Positions 58,692 to 64,000 of a stretch of 64,000 bases of DNA are shown here, piece by piece. Every line of letters starts with the position of its first letter. Positions within the stretch are counted from its first letter, which is position 1. Source of the stretch: Pseudomonas agarici (GTDB lineage: Bacteria; Pseudomonadota; Gammaproteobacteria; Pseudomonadales; Pseudomonadaceae); contig NZ_FOAR01000002.1 of assembly GCF_900109755.1 (NCBI RefSeq), positions 1 through 64,000 on the forward strand, written 5' to 3'. The position numbers and the translations under genes are program-made. The notes under the pieces are model-generated. The model did no database searches. It was not told where the DNA came from and saw only the letters and a program-made list of their open reading frames with translations.

Positions 58692-59682
58692 GACTTGGCT
58701 CGACATCAAAGAGGATGAACCGAGCGCTGACATCTGCTGACAGACGTAACGGGCTTTGGGTCGCAAAGACCTCCCCGTCTAACAGGTATTCGCTCAAATC
58801 ATGAATAGCGGCGTGAGTCAGATTCTGGCTGACATAAGCGTCACTGTCTTGCATGGCAGCATTGGATTTGCCACGCAAGAGGAAGGGCAGGGATGAAAGA
58901 AGACGCGGTGCACGATGGGCGATCGCGGTGAAATGCATCGGTGCATGCTCAACTCCCCAGTAGGGCGTGCTCTTGAGTAAAAGCTTATCCAGGGTGGTGG
59001 CGAGGATCAGTAGCCAAGGGGAATACAGATACTGATGCTGCAATTGCAGACCCGCTTGAGTGGCCAGAGCGGCATCTGGCTCATTGCGTCGAAACAACGA
59101 GAGCAGCATGCGGATGAAGGCAAGGGCAGGGCCCAAAGCCCCACGGACGCCCTTGGGGCGCACTTTTGAGTGGAAGTATCTGACGCCATTGAGGATCGCC
59201 CCGGCGCCAAAAAACAAACCGAATTGCGCAGGAGCGCAACTGGCATCACAGACTTGCAGGACTGATCGAGTGCTGATCAGGGGCGGCGGTGCATTTCCCG
59301 CGAGCCAGTTGATCAGCGCTCTGAGCGCGGCAGCCGGTTTCATGGTCATTCCCAGATCGATCGCGCTCATGTTGGTGGTGCCTGCAGGTAGTGCCAGAAC
59401 GCAGGGTGCCAACTCCACGGAACGCCTGAGCGAGGCGGTAAGCGCGGCCTGAAGACTGCCGTCTCCGCCAATGACCACCAGCAGATCGTTCACCCCCAAG
59501 TCGAAAATGTCCAACGCCTGCGCTATTTCGGCAGGGCTTGAAGCTTCGATCACCGTTGATTGCGGGACCTGTAAGACGAGTTCGCGCAGCGTTTTGAGAT
59601 TTCGACTGACATGCCCGCTCTTGGGATTGAACAGCACGCCAACGTGCTTTGGGAACGTTATCGGGTCAATCATTCGAATCAT
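58684..59682 (-). CDS. Diacylglycerol kinase catalytic-domain lipid kinase
   Basis: 332 residues. HVGVLFNPKSGHVSRNLKTL at the N-terminus and VVIGGDGSLQAAL (nucleotide loop GGDGS), then LPAGTTNMSAIDLGM, define the DAGK_cat/YegS family of lipid kinases. It probably phosphorylates diacylglycerol or another lipid alcohol on the inner membrane face. It follows lptG by 63 bases and overlaps the Tam41-like gene, so kinase and nucleotidyltransferase products look consecutive. Confidence 0.82.
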   Translation of the reverse strand: MIRMIDPITFPKHVGVLFNPKSGHVSRNLKTLRELVLQVPQSTVIEASSPAEIAQALDIFDLGVNDLLVVIGGDGSLQAALTASLRRSVELAPCVLALPAGTTNMSAIDLGMTMKPAAALRALINWLAGNAPPPLISTRSVLQVCDASCAPAQFGLFFGAGAILNGVRYFHSKVRPKGVRGALGPALAFIRMLLSLFRRNEPDAALATQAGLQLQHQYLYSPWLLILATTLDKLLLKSTPYWGVEHAPMHFTAIAHRAPRLLSSLPFLLRGKSNAAMQDSDAYVSQNLTHAAIHDLSEYLLDGEVFATQSPLRLSADVSARFILFDVEPSHA

Positions 59683-59745
59683 CTGCCTGAGTGATGGATG
59701 GCACGAAACACACGTCCCGATTTACCGAAGGTACTGCTTGAGTTT

Positions 59746-60828
59746 TCATCGGCTCACCCGGTCGAATCGGTGTATGAGCATCATGGCAATGCCCAGCAGA
59801 ACGAACGCCGGCAATAGCGTGGTCAGCATGACGTTGCCGGCGAACAACAAGCCAAGATTGGCGATGATCTGATTACTCACGTAGATCAGCAGGCCCAGTA
59901 GGGCACCGATCGCAAGACGTCCGCCTAGTCCGGGAGAGCGTTGTTGAACGAAGGTAAAGGGCACCGCAAAAAGGATCATTGCCAGGGTCAGAACGGGGCG
60001 GCCGAGTTTTTGCCACATTGCCATCTCATACTCGGCCGTCGTCTGGTCAGAGCCGGCCAGGAACTGAATGTAGTGATAAAGCTGCCTGATGGAGAAGCTA
60101 TCGGTGGGCAGGGTCAACTCTCTCAGGCGTTGTTCTGAAAACACCGACTGCCACACGAGGTACTCCTGTTGGCTGGTGCTTTCATCGGTCTGTTTCCATT
60201 CCTTGATCTGGGCGTTCTTGAGCAGCCAGGTGCCGTCCGGGCGGATGTTCGCACTGTCGGCAAACACGTAAGATTTAAGACTCATGTCTGGGGCGTAGCG
60301 GAAGATCTCGATACGAAGTGGCGTGTTGTGTCGCGACATCGTGCCGATCCGCGCCACCTCATCGCCTCGCCGTGCCCAGATACTGCCGTCTTGGCCTGCG
60401 GACTCGCCTGAGATGGCCAAGGCCTCGTTTCTGAGGAGTACTCCGCGCTGCTGCAGTGGCGATGCCGCCCATTCATCCAGCGCTCCCATCATGACGACGA
60501 GAATCAAACCCGCGACAACGGTGGTGGCCGCAATACGCACAATGGAGATGCCGGCCGTGCGCATCGCCGTCAGTTCTTGCGTGGTCGCCAGTTGGCCTAA
60601 TCCGACGATGCCTCCCAGCAACGCAATGAAGGGGCTCAGATCAACAGCGCGTCTGGGTAATGTCATCAGTACAACCAGGAGCGCCTGGTTCCATCGATAA
60701 CCACCGGACGTCACATCGTCGAGCTCGTTGATCAGGTCAAAAGTGGTGAACAAGGGAAGTAGCAGCGCTGCCGCTGCGACGAACCCGATGAGGACATTAC
60801 GAATGAGGTACCAGCTCGCTATTTTCAT
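59746..60828 (-). CDS. lptG: LptG-type (YjgQ) lipid export permease, paralogue
   Basis: 360 residues, the same length as E. coli LptG. Membrane helices at both ends flank a periplasmic beta-jellyroll of about 150 residues. ALLGGIVGLGQLATTQELTA then MRTAGISIVRI is the coupling helix for LptB. Its setting beside lipid enzymes, not pepA, suggests a second set for another lipid. Start overlaps lptF by ATGA. Confidence 0.85.
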   Translation of the reverse strand: MKIASWYLIRNVLIGFVAAAALLLPLFTTFDLINELDDVTSGGYRWNQALLVVLMTLPRRAVDLSPFIALLGGIVGLGQLATTQELTAMRTAGISIVRIAATTVVAGLILVVMMGALDEWAASPLQQRGVLLRNEALAISGESAGQDGSIWARRGDEVARIGTMSRHNTPLRIEIFRYAPDMSLKSYVFADSANIRPDGTWLLKNAQIKEWKQTDESTSQQEYLVWQSVFSEQRLRELTLPTDSFSIRQLYHYIQFLAGSDQTTAEYEMAMWQKLGRPVLTLAMILFAVPFTFVQQRSPGLGGRLAIGALLGLLIYVSNQIIANLGLLFAGNVMLTTLLPAFVLLGIAMMLIHRFDRVSR

Positions 60829-61898
60829 TTCGAGCGCCGTCGCAACAGAGACAGGTCTCGGGCTATGAATGCAAGAACCCCCAATGCCATAAGCAGCGGC
60901 ACCAGCCAGACGCCGGGGGCCAACGCGATAGTCGCATTGGCCACCAGCGTCCGACAGATGTTGCCGGCATAAAAGATGATGATGAACAGAATGCTGATGG
61001 GGAGCAAGGTTGAGAAGCGTCCTTTGCGCGGCGCGCTACGGCTTAAGGGAACAGCGAGTAGTGCGAGGAGAAATGCAGTGACGCCGCGCGTCTGACGCCA
61101 CTGCAATTCTGCTTTGTCCTTTGCCAGGGGAGAGGCGCTCAACAACGCCGTCGACGTTGCTTTGCGCTTGTTGTCCGGCTCCGGTTCTATAGGATTCAGG
61201 TGCAGGTCCATGGTGTTGAAACGGAGCGTGATGTCCTTCGTGCCGGCATGCTGCAATGTGTAGGATGTCCCGGTCGTCATCGCGATTACCGGGTTATCCG
61301 GATTCGCGTCGACCACCCTCGCCAGATGGGAGCGAAAGATCCGCGTCTTCCCTTCACCGGGGTCGTAGATGAGCGCGTTTTTCAGATTGCCTGAATCATG
61401 GTCAACTTGTTCGGCGAGAATCATTCGACCGTTGTCGGGGTTGAGGTTGAACCGTTGAGACTGCAGATGGTTCACGTCCAGATCAGTCTTGGACTCCTGC
61501 TCCAGCCGATAGGCCTGGGTATACGCCCAGGGGCGACCGTAGACCGACAGTATTGTCACGGCGATGGCGATCGGAATAGAGATCAGCGCGATGGCGCGAT
61601 ACAGACGTAAAGGGCTCGCGCCAGAAGCCCGAATGGCGGTGATCTCCGAGTCGTGGTACAGCCTGCCCATGGCGATGGCTACCGAGGCGTACAAGGCAAC
61701 CGGCACCAGCATTTCGAGGGCGATGATGACCTTGTAGATCACAATGTCGATCACCGATTGCAGCGCCAGGGTGCCATTGGCCGCTTGTGTCAGGTAGCGT
61801 TGCGCTGAGTAGCTGGCAAATACAAACGTCAGAATGCCCACCATGATCGATACAGGGCGACGAATTTCGGCAATGATGTAGCGCTCGATCAAAAGCAT
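60825..61898 (-). CDS. lptF: LptF-type (YjgP) lipid export permease, paralogue
   Basis: 357 residues with the LptF layout: helices near 15-40, 50-80 and 95-120, a periplasmic jellyroll, and three C-terminal helices. GRLYHDSEITAIRASGASPL is the cytoplasmic coupling helix. With LptG it would form the transmembrane half of an exporter needing LptB, not encoded here. No LptC or LptA homologue is seen in the window. Confidence 0.86.
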   Translation of the reverse strand: MLLIERYIIAEIRRPVSIMVGILTFVFASYSAQRYLTQAANGTLALQSVIDIVIYKVIIALEMLVPVALYASVAIAMGRLYHDSEITAIRASGASPLRLYRAIALISIPIAIAVTILSVYGRPWAYTQAYRLEQESKTDLDVNHLQSQRFNLNPDNGRMILAEQVDHDSGNLKNALIYDPGEGKTRIFRSHLARVVDANPDNPVIAMTTGTSYTLQHAGTKDITLRFNTMDLHLNPIEPEPDNKRKATSTALLSASPLAKDKAELQWRQTRGVTAFLLALLAVPLSRSAPRKGRFSTLLPISILFIIIFYAGNICRTLVANATIALAPGVWLVPLLMALGVLAFIARDLSLLRRRSK

Positions 61899-62025
61899 GT
61901 AGGGGCCTTGTGGTCAGGCGTTGCTCTAAGTTGATGTTGTGTACCGTGTCTCGTGTGCCATGGAGTCGAACGTGTCCGATGTCATGGCGCACGAGGCGTT
62001 GGCCTGAAGGTCGATTCAGGGGCTC

Positions 62026-62838
62026 TCAGGTCAACGCTCTGTCCAATAAAAAACGTTCCACGAGTGCGTGATCGCTAATGGAGTCGATATCCACGGCGGC
62101 TTCGGCAAACGGCATGACAACGGCACCGATCTTCAATCCGACCGTCGATGAGATTCGCTGCATGGCCTGTTCGAGCGATAGTGTTCCCATGAGATATTTC
62201 AAGGTGGCGATCAACCCCAAGGCACTTGCGATCACTTTTCTCGGATTTTTGCGCTGCTCTTCGACAGATCGCCAGAATGCAGCGAGCTTCTCGCTTTGCG
62301 GTGTCATGAATGCAAACATGTTGCTGCCACAATAGGGGCCGCCCTTGAGTTTGATGGCGGTGCGACGATGTCCTGGAAACATCGTCATTACCGTTCCCAG
62401 CGGCGTGACCGCGACACAGACATCGCAACCGCTGTTGCGCGAACGATCAAGGAAATAATCAACGATTTCCGGGCGCAGAAGAGCATGGTCGGCGGTCGTG
62501 ACGAAGACCGGACGGGTTTTGACGTGCCGTAACCCCAGTAGCGTGCTGGCGCTAGGTGTGAGAGCCGGTTCCAGGGCGAAAATTTCTCCGCGTCCCAATA
62601 ACGTATGCAGGCGCTGATCGTTATCTAAAGCCCGGCGCGAAGGACCGACCAAGGTAATATCGGTCACGCGATCACTTGCTCTCAGGGCAGCCAATACGCG
62701 GTGTAGCATCGGAATGCCTTGAACTTTCGTGAGTGCCTTGCACCCCAGGCCGCCCAGTGCCGCCACAGGGTCATTGGGTTGCCGATCACCCGCCAATACA
62801 AGCGCTGAAAAGCGCACTGGCTCAGATGCGTTTTTCAT
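62026..62838 (-). CDS. MobA-like NTP transferase
   Basis: 270 residues from ATG 62838, which overlaps the upstream stop by 17 bases. FSALVLAGDRQPNDPVAALG then CKALTKVQGIPMLHRVLAAL gives a nucleotide-binding N-terminus of the GT-A nucleotidyltransferase type (the usual LAGGxxxR-K pattern is modified). VFVTTADHALLRPEIVDYFL is the metal-binding DH block. It may activate a sugar- or polyol-phosphate head group for the lipid made by this cluster. The substrate is unknown. Confidence 0.75.
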   Translation of the reverse strand: MKNASEPVRFSALVLAGDRQPNDPVAALGGLGCKALTKVQGIPMLHRVLAALRASDRVTDITLVGPSRRALDNDQRLHTLLGRGEIFALEPALTPSASTLLGLRHVKTRPVFVTTADHALLRPEIVDYFLDRSRNSGCDVCVAVTPLGTVMTMFPGHRRTAIKLKGGPYCGSNMFAFMTPQSEKLAAFWRSVEEQRKNPRKVIASALGLIATLKYLMGTLSLEQAMQRISSTVGLKIGAVVMPFAEAAVDIDSISDHALVERFLLDRALT

Positions 62839-63964
62839 AGAGTCGATACCGTTTGTAGGCGGTTGCACCAATGCGTTCAAGAATCGTGCGCATACCCGTG
62901 TTCGTTTCAAGAATCCACGACATTTCCAAGGCATCGAGTTTGTGTCTGATAAAGGGGGCTTTGAGTGCCTCAATCAGCAGTAACGCCAGTACCGGTCCCT
63001 GCCTGGTAAACTGATAACGTTGCCTGACGCCCATCAAGGGTACTCGCGCTGTTCGAGTCCCTCTGACCTTCAATGTCCAAAGCAACCGAAGCCAGCCAAA
63101 AGGCAAAAGCTTGCCCTTGAGGGGGGCGATTGCTTCATTGATGTTCGGCATGGCCACGATAAACGCGCAGGGTTCATTGTCGATCTCAGCGATGTAGATG
63201 AGATCGCTTGGCACCAGAAATTTCATCTGTTCGCCCATGTCCCCGAAATCTCTTTTAGTGAACGGCACAAACCCCCAGTTCTTGGCCCAGGCGTCGTTGA
63301 AAATATCGCGCAGCGTTTGCATCTCTTCGGCGAATTTCGACCGGTCTAGCACTCTGATGCGAATCCGCGAGCGTTCGCGATTCATCATCTCCTGAAGCGG
63401 CGCGGGAAAATTCAGCTCGTCGGTACGCATCCAGTAAGCCAGCAGATCGATGGCTTCGCGGTAACCGAGGTCATCCAGGTGCGGTTGGTAGTAAGGGGGG
63501 TGATGGTTCATGAAGGCCGAGGGAGGCGTATCAAACCCATCAACCAGCAAGCCGCTCTCTTGGTTGATATTCATGCTGAACGGGCCGGTTATCTGCTTAA
63601 CCCCGCGCGCGCGCAACCATGCTTCGGCGGTGGTCACTAGAGTGCGAAATACCTCAGGATCGTCAATTGCATCCAGCATACCGAAATGGCCGGTGTCCAT
63701 ACCGTGAAGTTCTTGGTGCAAGGTATCGATCTGAGCGAGGATACGACCCACAGGCACGCCTCCGCGTGTTGCGATCCAAGCTTGCCAGGTGATGTGTTCA
63801 GAGGTCGGGTTTTTTTTTGACAGATGTTCGCGTCGTTCGAGGTGCAGCGGCTCAATCCAACAAGGGTCATTGTTGTACAGCTTGCCAGGCAGCGAAATAA
63901 AGATATCAAGATCGTGCTGATCTTGAACCGCGGCTGCGCTGATCAAGGAGGTCATTTTGCTCAT
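62822..63964 (-). CDS. GNAT-like (YghO-type) protein of the lipid cluster
   Basis: 380 residues. PGKLYNNDPCWIEPLHLERR, ITGPFSMNINQESGLLVDGF and ALLLIEALKAPFIRHKLDAL then EMSWILETNTGMRTILERIG are shared by a family of large GNAT-fold proteins (about 370-400 residues) whose reaction is not known to me. It begins the minus-strand run and overlaps the nucleotidyltransferase, so it is likely to act on the same lipid or head group. The remaining 36 bases to the window edge include its upstream region. Confidence 0.7.
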   Translation of the reverse strand: MSKMTSLISAAAVQDQHDLDIFISLPGKLYNNDPCWIEPLHLERREHLSKKNPTSEHITWQAWIATRGGVPVGRILAQIDTLHQELHGMDTGHFGMLDAIDDPEVFRTLVTTAEAWLRARGVKQITGPFSMNINQESGLLVDGFDTPPSAFMNHHPPYYQPHLDDLGYREAIDLLAYWMRTDELNFPAPLQEMMNRERSRIRIRVLDRSKFAEEMQTLRDIFNDAWAKNWGFVPFTKRDFGDMGEQMKFLVPSDLIYIAEIDNEPCAFIVAMPNINEAIAPLKGKLLPFGWLRLLWTLKVRGTRTARVPLMGVRQRYQFTRQGPVLALLLIEALKAPFIRHKLDALEMSWILETNTGMRTILERIGATAYKRYRLYEKRI

Positions 63965-64000
63965 AGCTATTATTTGTTTTCCAAATCAATAGGTCGTTAG

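Overview
This window reads as Gram-negative gammaproteobacterial DNA, most likely a Pseudomonas or close relative. The signs are OprD-type and alginate-export-type porins, AAHS-family transport, abundant MCP, LysR, AraC and IclR proteins, and a 2-nitrobenzoate (nba) gene order that, as I recall it, matches Pseudomonas fluorescens KU-7. It is a mosaic of catabolic modules. Base composition seems uneven by eye: the tph and acx modules look GC-richer, while the 25-38 kb stretch is AT-rich. No rRNA, tRNA or CRISPR was seen.

Layout. (1) 0.3-9.8 kb: a peroxidase-like CMD protein, then a terephthalate-type cluster. It comprises a Rieske dioxygenase (tphA2, tphA3), a PdxA-type diol dehydrogenase (tphB), a reductase (tphA1), an AAHS transporter and a porin, with a divergent IclR regulator. 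(2) 9.8-14.7 kb: a MocR regulator and a reductive set of nitroreductase, CMD protein, azoreductase and a flavin split-barrel protein. (3) 14.8-25.1 kb: a chemoreceptor and a complete acetone carboxylase locus (acxR, acxABC) with a sigma-54 promoter, a nested palindromic enhancer candidate and an extra SecB-like chaperone. (4) 25.2-38.2 kb: a redox region with a YeeE/YedE transporter, two cytochromes P460, two more CMD proteins, three AraC regulators, a LysR, a DUF417/RclC-like protein, a peroxiredoxin-like protein, a cytochrome c, and the relic of a ccmCDEF cytochrome maturation operon. (5) 38.3-57.6 kb: a full 2-nitrobenzoate pathway. It has the chemoreceptor nbaY, nbaA, nbaB, a branched-chain-type ABC importer with an embedded FMN reductase, nbaEXHJIGFCD, nbaR and an OprD porin. 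A shared operator motif precedes nbaA/nbaB, nbaE and the porin. (6) 57.7-64 kb: a minus-strand run with LptF/LptG paralogues, a diacylglycerol-kinase-like protein, a Tam41-like nucleotidyltransferase, a MobA-like nucleotidyltransferase and a GNAT-like protein, suggesting synthesis and export of a modified lipid.

How it works together. Modules 1, 3 and 5 feed terephthalate-like diacids, acetone and 2-nitrobenzoate into central metabolism as protocatechuate, acetoacetate, and pyruvate plus acetyl-CoA. Each carries its own regulator, and two carry chemoreceptors. Copies of a short sequence resembling an IS end sit at module borders (14.72, 25.21 and 31.97 kb), which suggests stepwise assembly by mobile elements. 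The most novel leads are the lipid cluster, the duplicated P460/AraC/CMD redox unit beside a nitroaromatic pathway, the SecB paralogue in the acetone carboxylase operon, and the decayed ccm operon.
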